DNA from: Gammaproteobacteria bacterium
GTDB taxonomy: Bacteria > Pseudomonadota > Gammaproteobacteria > Tenderiales > Tenderiaceae
NCBI GenBank assembly: GCA_027001525.1
Contig: JALTMR010000139.1
Location: 1 to 7,017, forward strand
Reading direction: 5' to 3'
DNA length: 7,017 bases
A program made the translations under genes and the position numbers. How positions within the stretch are numbered: the stretch's first letter is position 1; each line of letters opens with the position of its first letter. Positions 1-6,211 of the stretch are shown piece after piece. The notes beneath the pieces were generated by a model, which was given only the letters and a program-made list of their open reading frames with translations, made no database searches and was not told the DNA's origin.

Positions 1-584
1 AGCCAGGCCAGGGCGCGCTGCGGTAAAATGAGTTGAGATAACAGGGGTGCTACCCGTTCATGCAGACGGTGCTCACGATTGTGGCGGAAGCGGATGCGAT
101 ACCAGGTGTTCGGCGACAAGGTGGAAGTGAGCGCATCCCAGGGACCAACATCACATCCACTATGATCGTAGCGTGTGATGTCCTGATCCATCAGCGGCTT
201 GCCGATGTCGTGCAGCAGTGCTGCGCTGAACACGGCGTAGGTCCACACCTCCCGCTTGGCGACGATCTCCTCGGTGTCCGCGCCTTGAGGCAACAAATGC
301 GCCCGGCGCAGGCGCAGGGCATGAAGCGCCACCTCGAGTCCATGGCTCAGCAAACCACCTGAGCCGGCGTGGTGATGGGCCTCCGAGGCTGGCAGCAGCT
401 GGACGTAGTTGGCGTAGGCCAACAGCGCGTCCAAATAAAAGGTGCGCCAATGAGGCGGCGGAATCCCCACCAATTGCTGGATCTCCCGGATAGACCGGGA
501 ATGCTGGCCCAGCAGATCCAGTGGCAGCTTGACGGGCAAGCACGCCGGGTGAGGGGATTTTGATTTGCGTTGCAGGCAGAACAT
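1..584 (-). CDS. traI: TraI/MobH conjugative relaxase, 5' part (3' end beyond window)
   Basis: The relaxase nicks the transfer origin and pilots the DNA strand during conjugation of PFGI-1/SPI-7/ICEclc-class elements. Reading the minus strand from the ATG at 584-582 gives 194 uninterrupted codons that leave the window at base 1. The translation starts MFCLQRKSKSP. It carries the HD-domain signature of the TraI_2/MobH family: EAHHHAGSGGLLSHGLEVA at about residues 68-86 and LLHDIGK at 123-129, with His70-72, His81, His125 and Asp126 as likely metal ligands. An in-frame TGA lies nine codons upstream of the ATG, and no other ATG, GTG or TTG lies between them, so the start is well constrained. No Shine-Dalgarno is visible and a hairpin covers the start codon. 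Family members run several hundred residues, so most of the protein lies outside. The G+C content is clearly higher than in the cargo. Open frames in other phases between 60 and 563 are shadows of this gene. Confidence 0.9.
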   Translation of the reverse strand, partial: MFCLQRKSKSPHPACLPVKLPLDLLGQHSRSIREIQQLVGIPPPHWRTFYLDALLAYANYVQLLPASEAHHHAGSGGLLSHGLEVALHALRLRRAHLLPQGADTEEIVAKREVWTYAVFSAALLHDIGKPLMDQDITRYDHSGCDVGPWDALTSTLSPNTWYRIRFRHNREHRLHERVAPLLSQLILPQRALAW

Positions 585-589
585 CTGCC
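575..589 (-). promoter_or_regulatory. Inverted repeat over the traI start codon
   Basis: GGCAGA (575-580) and TCTGCC (584-589) form a perfect 6-bp inverted repeat with a 3-base loop. The traI ATG occupies 584-582. In the transcript the start codon would sit in this stem-loop, and no ribosome binding site precedes it. That would suit low or conditional translation of the relaxase, which is inference. Confidence 0.45.
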
Positions 590-814
590 GGGTTGTAGCA
601 GGCCAGATGTGTCAGTGGCTACGATAAATTAGTTTCTGCCGGCAAACATTTTTCTGGGGCGGGCTGAAAGTTCGGGTATTTGGTAAAACTTGAAACTGCA
701 CAGCTATGTGAAGTTGACTCGAGCTGTTTTTAAACACCCATTTTAAGCAATCATTGAACTGTCAAAAATAGGATAGTCAGATTTCAGGGCTACAGCAATG
801 CGGGTGGCTAAACG
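585..814. other. Intergenic stretch between traI and araC-like gene; probable ICE/cargo boundary
   Basis: No gene is visible in these 230 bases. The base composition falls from the G+C-rich traI side to an A+T-rich stretch after about 690. An 8-bp palindrome TGCCGGCA lies at 637-644, and TCTGCCGG occurs at 584-591 and again at 635-642. The only promoter-like element seen for traI is a TTGACA on the minus strand (765-760) with TAAAAT 14 bp downstream. That spacing is too short to call with confidence. A segment at 651-684 resembles one near the right end of the cargo. Confidence 0.4.
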
Positions 815-1774
815 CTAGGGGGTAGCGGTGGGGCGAACGCTGCCTGGCGACACGCCAAATATCCGTTTGAACGCCCTGCAAAACGCGGCTTCAGATTGGT
901 AACCAAGGCGGTCGGCGAGTACCGAGAGGGAATCCGACGTTTCCTGAAGTTGCGCACGAGCAAGTTGCATGCGCCACTGGGTGAGGTAACGCATGGCAGA
1001 TTCACCGACCAGGTTGGTGAAACGGGCCGAGAAACCTGAGCGCGACATACCGACCTCTTTGGCCAGGGAGGCTACGGACCAGTCTTTTTCGGGCGCACGG
1101 TGAATCGCGGCGAGCGCCCTTCCTACATGCCTATCACGCAAGGCCGACAACCAACCTTGCTCAGCTTCTGGCGCTGAGTCGATCCATGAACGGATTGCCT
1201 GAATGATGAGGATATCGGCCAGGTGCGTAATCACCGTTTCTCCTCCTGGCCTTAACTCCTTGGCTTCATGAGCGATAAAGCGAAGCGTGTTTTGTAGCCA
1301 GTTGCTTTCATCATCGCCCCAGCTGTTGAGATGCAATACCTTGGGTAGCAGCGAAATAAGCTGTTGGCCTGCCACGTGGTCGAAGCGAACAACACCGCAA
1401 GTCAGTTGAGTTAATTCACCACCGCCCCCGTGGTGCATGATTTCATAACGGTCACTTACCTGTTCGACGGGTATGTCAAACAATGGCACGGTCTTATCTT
1501 CCAGGCTTCTGCGGATAGTATGCCCATTGCCGTGAGGAACGAGTGCCAGGCTACCTTGTTGCAGCAAGCGGGGCTCTTCACCGTCAACTTCGAGCCAGCA
1601 GTGCCCCGCGGTGATGATATGAAACATCATGCAATCCTCAAACGGAGGTAGATCGATACCCCACGGCGCCGTTAATTCGGCTCGGCTGTACAGGGTGCCC
1701 GTGAGCCGGAGCAAGTGCAGCGTTTCACCCAGCGGATCGGTGAAGTCTGAGATCTTTGTGTTGGTGCGTTGCAT
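815..1774 (-). CDS. AraC-family transcriptional regulator with N-terminal cupin domain
   Basis: This is a DNA-binding regulator, probably controlling the divergent NmrA-like gene and itself. It has 319 residues, normal for the family. The N-terminal part (about 11-200) matches cupin-type ligand domains of AraC regulators (DPLGETLHLLRLTGTLYSRA, then APWGIDLPPFE). The C-terminus has the two helix-turn-helix motifs: WSVASLAKEVGMSRSGFSARF at about 232-252 and LSVLADRLGYQSEAAFCRAF at about 283-302, followed by FGVSPGSVR. The frame is open to 1891. I chose the ATG at 1774 because the family N-terminus begins there and the best promoter lies inside the longer version. The Shine-Dalgarno is poor. The inducer is unknown; relatives often sit beside oxidoreductase genes, as here. 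The stop is TAG at 817-815. Confidence 0.92.
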   Translation of the reverse strand: MQRTNTKISDFTDPLGETLHLLRLTGTLYSRAELTAPWGIDLPPFEDCMMFHIITAGHCWLEVDGEEPRLLQQGSLALVPHGNGHTIRRSLEDKTVPLFDIPVEQVSDRYEIMHHGGGGELTQLTCGVVRFDHVAGQQLISLLPKVLHLNSWGDDESNWLQNTLRFIAHEAKELRPGGETVITHLADILIIQAIRSWIDSAPEAEQGWLSALRDRHVGRALAAIHRAPEKDWSVASLAKEVGMSRSGFSARFTNLVGESAMRYLTQWRMQLARAQLQETSDSLSVLADRLGYQSEAAFCRAFKRIFGVSPGSVRPTATP

Positions 1775-1805
1775 GATTTGAATGGTGTCATGTGTATTTG
1801 CCAAA

Positions 1806-1833
1806 AGTCTAGATGGTTTAGACGAATAGTCAA
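1806..1833 (-). promoter_or_regulatory. Probable promoter of the araC-like gene
   Basis: On the minus strand TTGACT (1833-1828) and TAGACT (1811-1806) are separated by 16 bp. They match the sigma-70 consensus at 5 of 6 and 4 of 6 positions. Transcription would start roughly 25 bases before the ATG at 1774. One copy of the TAGAC repeat lies between the two elements, which suggests autorepression. Confidence 0.5.
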
Positions 1834-1851
1834 TACAAATAGACTTATTGT
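1819..1851 (+). promoter_or_regulatory. Candidate AraC-type operator: direct repeats 21 bp apart
   Basis: TAGACNNATNGT occurs at 1819-1830 and 1840-1851, exactly 21 bp apart start to start. That is two helical turns, and it is the layout expected for AraC-family half-sites. The left copy lies inside the araC promoter. The right copy overlaps the likely -35 (TTATTG, 1845-1850) of the rightward gene, where a bound activator could contact RNA polymerase. A reversed copy of the core, GTCTA, is at 1807-1811. The repeats are seen directly; their function is inferred. Confidence 0.5.
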
Positions 1852-1872
1852 GATTGTTAATCCATCTATTCT
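1845..1872 (+). promoter_or_regulatory. Weak candidate promoter for the NmrA-like gene
   Basis: TTATTG (1845-1850) and TATTCT (1867-1872) are 16 bp apart. The -35 is a poor match, as expected of a promoter that depends on an activator bound at the overlapping TAGAC repeat. The start point is not proven, and GATATT at 1877-1882 is an alternative -10. Confidence 0.3.
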
Positions 1873-1876
1873 GTCC

Positions 1877-1923
1877 GATATTGGTACCCAAGACGAGCCT
1901 ATTGTTCGTTCAAAACCAATATC
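1877..1923 (+). repeat. 9-bp perfect inverted repeat in the leader of the NmrA-like gene
   Basis: GATATTGGT (1877-1885) and ACCAATATC (1915-1923) are exact reverse complements with 29 bases between them. The second arm ends nine bases before the AGGA ribosome binding site. It could be a split operator bound by a dimer, or a leader-RNA hairpin. Confidence 0.45.
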
Positions 1924-1932
1924 AACCAACAC

Positions 1933-1936
1933 AGGA
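1933..1936 (+). promoter_or_regulatory. Ribosome binding site deciding the NmrA-like start
   Basis: AGGA here is 10 bases before the ATG at 1947 but only one base before the in-frame ATG at 1938, so the 1947 start is favoured. The open frame back to 1854 lies across the regulatory region and is not translated in this reading. Confidence 0.6.
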
Positions 1937-1946
1937 AATGGACATC

Positions 1947-2792
1947 ATGAAAAACTCACCCATTCTCATCATCGGTAAAAACGGTAAAACGGGCGCACGC
2001 GTGAACCAACGCCTACAGGCTCTTGGGTATGCAACCCGTGCGGTTTCCAGATCAACCACGCCATCATTTGACTGGGAGAATCCCGCGACCTGGGTTGCGG
2101 CGATCAAAGGTACGCGCAGTGCCTATGTCACCTATCAGCCTGACCTTGCAGTACCCAATGCCGAAGCTGCGATCAAAGCGTTTGTGCAGGTCGCCTGCGA
2201 AAACGGACTGGAACACATTGTTCTACTTTCCGGTCGCGGAGAGGAGGGTGCACAACGCGCTGAGAAAATACTTCAGGAAAGCGGAATTTCATGGAACATC
2301 GTCAGGTGCAACTGGTTTTGCCAAAATTTCAGCGAGAGCTTTATGTTGGAGGGTATATTGGCCGGTGAATTAGTCTTGCCTGCCGCAGATACCGTTGAAC
2401 CTTTTGTTGATGCTGATGATATTGCTGACGTTGTAGTCGCGACGTTAACCCAGCCTGGCCATCAAAATAAACTGTACGAACTTTCTGGTCCACGCGCCCT
2501 GAATTTTGCGCAATGCATCGAAGAAATTTCTGAGGCGCTGGGCCGTCCCGTGAAGTACACCACCGTTCCCGTCGATGACTACATCGAGATATTGCGCGAA
2601 CAGGGCGTACCTGAAGACCTGCAATGGTTACTGCGTGAGTTATTCACCGTGGTATTTGATGGCAGAAACAGTAATATCACGCGCGGTGTTGAAGAAGCAC
2701 TTAAACGTCCAGCTACTGACTTTAAAACTTATGTACAGAAAACGATTGAGTCTGGCGTTTGGACCGCTGTAGAGCAGAGGCAGACCGCGTAA
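1947..2792 (+). CDS. NmrA-like NAD(P)-binding oxidoreductase (atypical SDR)
   Basis: This is a 281-residue cytosolic protein with a Rossmann fold. The N-terminal strand and nucleotide loop are ILIIGKNGKTGARV at about 6-19 (GxxGxxG). LLSGRGEEGAQRAEKIL at about 93-109 corresponds to the SDR active-site region, but the YxxxK pair is absent, as in NmrA and other atypical SDRs. The segment FVDADDIADVVVATL at about 153-167 is characteristic of this family. Members are redox sensors or reductases of quinones and carbonyls; the actual reaction cannot be read here. The gene is first in a rightward set with DUF4345 and DUF1772, and divergent from the AraC-like regulator, its likely controller. Length and motifs are intact, and the stop is TAA at 2790. 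Confidence 0.93.
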   Translation: MKNSPILIIGKNGKTGARVNQRLQALGYATRAVSRSTTPSFDWENPATWVAAIKGTRSAYVTYQPDLAVPNAEAAIKAFVQVACENGLEHIVLLSGRGEEGAQRAEKILQESGISWNIVRCNWFCQNFSESFMLEGILAGELVLPAADTVEPFVDADDIADVVVATLTQPGHQNKLYELSGPRALNFAQCIEEISEALGRPVKYTTVPVDDYIEILREQGVPEDLQWLLRELFTVVFDGRNSNITRGVEEALKRPATDFKTYVQKTIESGVWTAVEQRQTA

Positions 2793-2804
2793 TGTTTTTG
2801 TCGG

Positions 2805-2836
2805 AGAAAGTCCCTGTGAGTATGCAGGGACTTTCT
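2805..2836 (+). terminator. Perfect 12-bp hairpin between NmrA-like gene and DUF4345 gene
   Basis: AGAAAGTCCCTG (2805-2816) and CAGGGACTTTCT (2825-2836) are exact reverse complements with an 8-base loop, starting 12 bases after the stop codon. No proper T-run follows (TAATAACAAG), so it is at best a leaky rho-independent terminator. It may instead be an mRNA-stabilising or processing hairpin that sets different levels for the genes on each side. Confidence 0.6.
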
Positions 2837-2860
2837 TAATAACAAGAGGAGTTAAAGAAG

Positions 2861-3268
2861 ATGAAAAACTCAAAAATACTTAAAATTATTTTGTTTGTCT
2901 CCGGTCTGGTTGCATCAGTAATTGGAGCAGCAATACTGCTCGCGCCTGTAGCCTTCTATGCTGCATATGGAATAGAAATTAGCGATAACTTCGGGTTGCT
3001 GAATGAGATAAGAGCATCTGGCGGCGCAGTGTTGGCGAGTGGATTATTAATAATGTCAGGTGCCTTCGTGGATAAACTGGCCTTTACCGCTATAGTGGTT
3101 TCCACTTTACTGTACCTGCCTTATGGTTTATCCCGAGTTATGAGCATAGTGATCGATGGAATGCCAGTTGAGGGGTTTGTACAGGCAGCCGCTTTAGAAA
3201 TAGTGATAGGACTGGTTTGCGTTTTCGCTCTTGTAAAGTATCGAGGAAAGCAGGAGAAACTCGCATGA
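2861..3268 (+). CDS. DUF4345 family small integral membrane protein
   Basis: This is a 135-residue inner-membrane protein with four hydrophobic segments at about residues 7-33, 53-71, 73-92 and 106-125. NEIRASGGAVLASG (48-61), between the first and second segments, is the conserved DUF4345 motif. The C-terminus is short and basic (KYRGKQEKLA). AGGAG at 2847-2851 lies nine bases before the ATG. Its TGA stop overlaps the ATG of the next gene (ATGA at 3265-3268), so the two are almost certainly translationally coupled. Function is unknown; family members are often found beside oxidoreductases and other small membrane proteins. The gene is more A+T-rich than the preceding NmrA-like gene. A link to the NmrA-like enzyme is inferred from position only. 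Confidence 0.9.
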   Translation: MKNSKILKIILFVSGLVASVIGAAILLAPVAFYAAYGIEISDNFGLLNEIRASGGAVLASGLLIMSGAFVDKLAFTAIVVSTLLYLPYGLSRVMSIVIDGMPVEGFVQAAALEIVIGLVCVFALVKYRGKQEKLA

Positions 3269-3759
3269 TATCTTCACCTATAGTCACAGCGCTTTTATGG
3301 GCCGCTGCACTCAGCAGCGGTCTTATAGCCGGGGTTTATTTTACCTTCTCTGGTTTTGTTATGCGGGCATTTGGTGAAATCGACACAACACATGCCATCG
3401 CCGCTATGAATTCCATTAATAAAACGATACTTCGTTCAGCATTTATGCCGCTATTCTTTGGCTCATCTATTATCTCGGTGCTTTTGATGATTGTCGCCAT
3501 TTATAATTGGAGTGACGCCAGCGCTGCATTAATATTATTAGCAGGGGCAGTTTATTTTATCGGTATGTTTGTTTGCACAGTTCTATTCAACGTACCTCTT
3601 AATAATTTTCTTGCACGAGAGGATTCATATAGTTCTAACGCACAACAGATATGGTCTCGCTATTTAACAATCTGGACAAACTGGAATCACCTGCGAACTA
3701 TTAGCTCGCTTGTGACATGCATACTTTGTATTGGGATTTTATCAAATTGGTCAATCTGA
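3265..3759 (+). CDS. DUF1772 (anthrone oxygenase-like) membrane protein
   Basis: This is a 164-residue membrane protein with hydrophobic segments at about 5-29, 61-79, 84-108 and 145-160. Recognisable DUF1772 features are GLIAGVYFTFSGFVMRAF (19-36), NVPLNNFL (109-116) and WTNWNHLRTISS (137-148), with the WNHxR motif. Fungal members of this fold act as anthrone oxygenases, but most bacterial ones have no tested activity, so that label is only a fold-level analogy. CAGGAG at 3251-3256 lies eight bases before the ATG at 3265, inside the end of the DUF4345 gene, and the ATGA overlap indicates coupling. The frame is open further upstream to 3217, but the family start and the ribosome binding site support 3265. 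It ends 33 bases from the convergent lysR-like gene, with no clear terminator between. Confidence 0.88.
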   Translation: MISSPIVTALLWAAALSSGLIAGVYFTFSGFVMRAFGEIDTTHAIAAMNSINKTILRSAFMPLFFGSSIISVLLMIVAIYNWSDASAALILLAGAVYFIGMFVCTVLFNVPLNNFLAREDSYSSNAQQIWSRYLTIWTNWNHLRTISSLVTCILCIGILSNWSI

Positions 3760-3792
3760 ACAGCCATAAGAATGTGTAATCATCAGTTTTGG

Positions 3793-4677
3793 TTAGGCCA
3801 ATTCAGCCGCCAAAAGGTCGAATACCATTCTTACTCGTCTACTTGTGTTGAGCTCGCGGTGAGTTGTAAGCCAGATTGGAAAAACAATGGGTTCAAGTTC
3901 GGGCAATACTTGCTGAACTAACGATTCTGCATCGCCTACGTCATCCGGCATGATGCCAATTCCCAATCCTTTTTTAACGAGCTCCCAATGAGTAATGTAG
4001 TTTTCAGTCAAAATAGGAAAATTCTTCTTCGTCAGATTTAAGCCAAGCTCATTAAGGCCATTCATTAAACCGCCAGTGCTATCAAAACTGATGAAATCAG
4101 CCTGCTGAAGATCTTCTGGCGATGCAGGGTTGCCTATACGTTTAAGGTAGTCCGGCGTTGCATAAAGCCGGGCGGAAGCATCCTTAATTTTTTTCGCGAT
4201 CAGTTCCGGCTGGGTAGGGCGAAAATTCCGGATAGCGATGTCTGCTTCGCGTCGTCTCAGATCACTGACATTATTCGTTGCAATGATCTCAATATTTATC
4301 TTGGGTTCCATCTGACGCAGCTTTGCGATGATCGGCGGAAGTAAAAAAACTGCATGCACTTCGCTGGCAGAAATGCAGACGGTACCTTCGATATCTTGCG
4401 ATTGCCCACTCGCCGTTAGCGATACACGATTTGCCGCATCACCCATTGCTCGAACGTGTTCGACCAGTTCCAGTCCACTGGGCGTGAGAACAAGTCCCTG
4501 GCCTGCACGTTCAAAGAGCACAACGCCCAATTCTTTCTCGAGCGCACTGACTTGGCGACCAAGTGTCGGCTGTGTCATTCCCAATGCCCGTGCGGCAGCC
4601 GACAGCGAGCCCTCTTCTGCGGTCACCAGAAAAGCACGGGCTCGATTCCAGTCAAATTTTACTGATCGCCAATCCAT
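3793..4677 (-). CDS. LysR-family transcriptional regulator
   Basis: This is a 294-residue regulator of normal LysR length. The winged helix-turn-helix is at about 13-70 (EGSLSAAARALGMTQPTLGR, 22-41, then LFERAGQGLVLTPSG, 54-68). The effector-binding domain begins at about 95 (IEGTVCISASEV) and includes RRREADIAIRNFRPTQPEL. It is transcribed away from the MDR oxidoreductase gene, the usual arrangement for a LysR protein and its target. I use the ATG at 4677 because relatives begin MDW followed by SVKFDWNRARAFL. An ATG at 4689 is in frame and possible, since neither start has a strong ribosome binding site, and the frame is open back to 4731. The probable operator overlaps its own promoter. The effector is unknown. 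Confidence 0.93.
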   Translation of the reverse strand: MDWRSVKFDWNRARAFLVTAEEGSLSAAARALGMTQPTLGRQVSALEKELGVVLFERAGQGLVLTPSGLELVEHVRAMGDAANRVSLTASGQSQDIEGTVCISASEVHAVFLLPPIIAKLRQMEPKINIEIIATNNVSDLRRREADIAIRNFRPTQPELIAKKIKDASARLYATPDYLKRIGNPASPEDLQQADFISFDSTGGLMNGLNELGLNLTKKNFPILTENYITHWELVKKGLGIGIMPDDVGDAESLVQQVLPELEPIVFPIWLTTHRELNTSRRVRMVFDLLAAELA

Positions 4678-4717
4678 ACAAAAACGCATACCACAAATTC
4701 CGATATCAGGGATTACT

Positions 4718-4747
4718 ATTCTACATTGCATGGCCTACGATTGTCAC
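4718..4747 (-). promoter_or_regulatory. Probable lysR-like gene promoter
   Basis: On the minus strand GTGACA (4747-4742) and TAGAAT (4723-4718) are 18 bp apart, each matching the sigma-70 consensus at 5 of 6 positions. This is one of the best promoter matches in the window. It supports a start of translation at 4689 or 4677 rather than 4731, which would lie inside the spacer. Confidence 0.55.
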
Positions 4748-4755
4748 ATGACGAT
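4740..4755. promoter_or_regulatory. Candidate LysR-type operator (T-N11-A near-palindrome)
   Basis: ATTGTCACATGACGAT pairs at 6 of 8 positions about its centre and contains T-N11-A (T4742, A4754), the usual LysR recognition pattern. It overlaps the -35 of the lysR-like promoter and lies about 30 bases before the oxidoreductase ATG. That fits autorepression plus control of the divergent gene. Binding is inferred. Confidence 0.45.
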
Positions 4756-4784
4756 TTAACCATCGGGAAAAAAGGAGAAATAGG

Positions 4785-5756
4785 ATGAAAGCGATAGCCT
4801 GCATTAAATATGGGTCACCCGACGTGCTTCAGCTTAAAGAAGTGGAAAAACCAACCCCCAGGCACAATGAAGTGCTGATAAAAATTCACGCTGCAAGTGT
4901 CACGGCGGCCGACGGCATGATGAGAACGGGAACGCCATTGTTTGGGCGACTATTTATGGGGTTGTTAAAGCCAAAGTACCCCATCACCGGAACTGGCTTT
5001 GCCGGAGTAGTGGAAGCTGTTGGAAAAGATACCACCTTGTTTAAGAAAGGTGACTCAGTATTTGGGGAAAGCATCTTTGGTTTTGGTACGAATGCCGAGT
5101 ATGTCTGCGTTCCCGAGGATGGCATGCTTGCAACAAAGCCAAATAATATGACTTATGAAGAAGCTGCCTCTGTTTGTGATGGTGCGTTAACGTCTCTGAG
5201 TTTTTTAAAAGATATTGGACAAATACAGAGCGGCCAACGAGTTCTTATCAATGGTGCATCGGGTAGTTTGGGGAGCACTGCGGTACAAATTGCGAATTAT
5301 TTTGGGGCAGAAGTGACCGGCGTGTGCAGCGACGCTAATGTAGAAATGGTGAGATCGTTGGGTGCCAAAGAAGTGGTTGATTACACAAAAGTAGATTTCA
5401 CACAATCTGAGAAAACCTATGACATTGTTTATGACACAATAGGTAAAAGTTCATTCTCGCGTTGCAAGGGGATACTAACGAAAAATGGGGTTTATCTTTC
5501 CCCTGTGCTTGGCTTGCCCCTTTTACTACAAATGATTTATACGTCACCAACCAACGGTAAAAAGGCGAAGTTCTCCGCTACAGGATTACGTCCCCAATCG
5601 GATCTGCGAGAGCTTCTGAATGAATTGATAAAGCTGATTGAGGAAGGAAAGTTAACATCGATCATTGATAGGCGTTACACACTGCATCAAACGGCCGATG
5701 CCCACAGGTATGTAGAAAAAGGGCATAAAAGAGGAAATGTGGTTTTAACCATGTAG
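4785..5756 (+). CDS. Zinc-free MDR oxidoreductase (quinone oxidoreductase-like, NAD(P)-dependent)
   Basis: This is a 323-residue medium-chain dehydrogenase/reductase. The N-terminal GroES-like domain (about 1-125) starts MKAIACIKYGSPDVLQL. The Rossmann domain has the nucleotide loop INGASGSLGSTAVQIA at 155-170 (AxxGxxGxxA pattern). The GHE zinc ligand motif is replaced by GTGFAGVVEAVG (69-80), so the enzyme belongs with zinc-independent quinone or enone reductases rather than true alcohol dehydrogenases. The C-terminus GNVVLTM is typical of the group. AAGGAG at 4772-4777 lies seven bases before the ATG. Likely substrates are quinones, enones or other electrophiles reduced with NAD(P)H, inferred from family only. 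The divergent LysR gene is its probable regulator. No later gene on the plus strand follows it closely, so it looks monocistronic. Confidence 0.93.
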   Translation: MKAIACIKYGSPDVLQLKEVEKPTPRHNEVLIKIHAASVTAADGMMRTGTPLFGRLFMGLLKPKYPITGTGFAGVVEAVGKDTTLFKKGDSVFGESIFGFGTNAEYVCVPEDGMLATKPNNMTYEEAASVCDGALTSLSFLKDIGQIQSGQRVLINGASGSLGSTAVQIANYFGAEVTGVCSDANVEMVRSLGAKEVVDYTKVDFTQSEKTYDIVYDTIGKSSFSRCKGILTKNGVYLSPVLGLPLLLQMIYTSPTNGKKAKFSATGLRPQSDLRELLNELIKLIEEGKLTSIIDRRYTLHQTADAHRYVEKGHKRGNVVLTM

Positions 5757-5787
5757 CAAAAACATGTGAGACCATCAATACTCCTGG

Positions 5788-6168
5788 CTATTTGAGCAAC
5801 CAGTCAAGTGCAATTGAAGATGTGAAGAAATATTCTACGGTTCGTGGGTTGTCAGGATTTAGGCCACGTTTGGTTGCGTAAATTATTGCCAGTTGCTTTT
5901 GTCTTTCAGAAGAAATAACTATGGCTGTTTTTGTTTTATTTGCCCCCGAGTCATTTTCATCGCCCTTATCGGCAACGGTCATAGCATCAGCAATACTAAA
6001 ATCTGATACATCACCCTTACTTGCATCAAAGAGTTCCCTGTAGCCTTTTACTTTAACAGAGCCCCATGTTTCGTGCTGATAGTGCTGAATATCAGGAAGC
6101 GTAATCTTCCCATGGCAAGTGGCGTGTACAATTTGTTCATCGTGGTTAATGGTTACTTCGATTGGCAT
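5788..6168 (-). CDS. SpoIIAA/STAS-like small protein
   Basis: This is a soluble 126-residue protein with no signal peptide or membrane segment. The pattern MPIEVTINHDEQIVHATCHG, then ITLPDIQHY and YRELFDAS (43-50), and a final alternation of strand and helix (TAIVISSERQKQLAIIYA, then VEYFFTSSIALDWL) resembles SpoIIAA-like/STAS-fold proteins of proteobacteria, which are common but mostly uncharacterised. No phosphorylatable anti-anti-sigma serine can be assigned. AGGGA (minus strand, 6180-6176) lies seven bases before the ATG, so the start is secure. It lies 43 bases downstream of the unrecognised 129-residue gene on the same strand and may share its transcript. It is convergent with the oxidoreductase gene, with 31 bases between stop codons and no clear terminator. 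The fold assignment is tentative; that it is a gene is not. Confidence 0.8.
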   Translation of the reverse strand: MPIEVTINHDEQIVHATCHGKITLPDIQHYQHETWGSVKVKGYRELFDASKGDVSDFSIADAMTVADKGDENDSGANKTKTAIVISSERQKQLAIIYATKRGLNPDNPRTVEYFFTSSIALDWLLK

Positions 6169-6184
6169 GACTCATTCCCTGAGT

Positions 6185-6206
6185 CCGTAAACAATGATTT
6201 GTACGG
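6185..6206. repeat. Small imperfect hairpin upstream of the STAS-like gene
   Basis: CCGT (6185-6188) pairs with ACGG (6203-6206) and ACAA (6191-6194) with TTGT (6199-6202), leaving a 2-base bulge and a 4-base loop. It occupies the gap between the two minus-strand genes, just before the STAS-like ribosome binding site. It could be a weak attenuator, an operator or chance. Confidence 0.25.
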
Positions 6207-6211
6207 ATTGG

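Noticed and set aside
60..563. Open frames on both strands (60-362 +, 369-563 +, 160-543 -) that could be read as small genes
   Set aside because: They overlap the traI frame, which has clear HD-family motifs; these translations are low-complexity by-products of G+C-rich coding DNA.
700..730. CAGCT...AGCTGTTTTT as a plus-strand terminator
   Set aside because: Only a 5-bp stem with a 17-base loop, and no plus-strand gene ends there.
1775..1891. N-terminal extension of the AraC-like protein to an ATG at 1891
   Set aside because: The extension resembles no AraC N-terminus and crosses the predicted promoter and operator; the family start is at 1774.
2640..2873. Minus-strand open frame over the end of the NmrA-like gene
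   Set aside because: It lies opposite a well-supported gene and its translation shows no family features.
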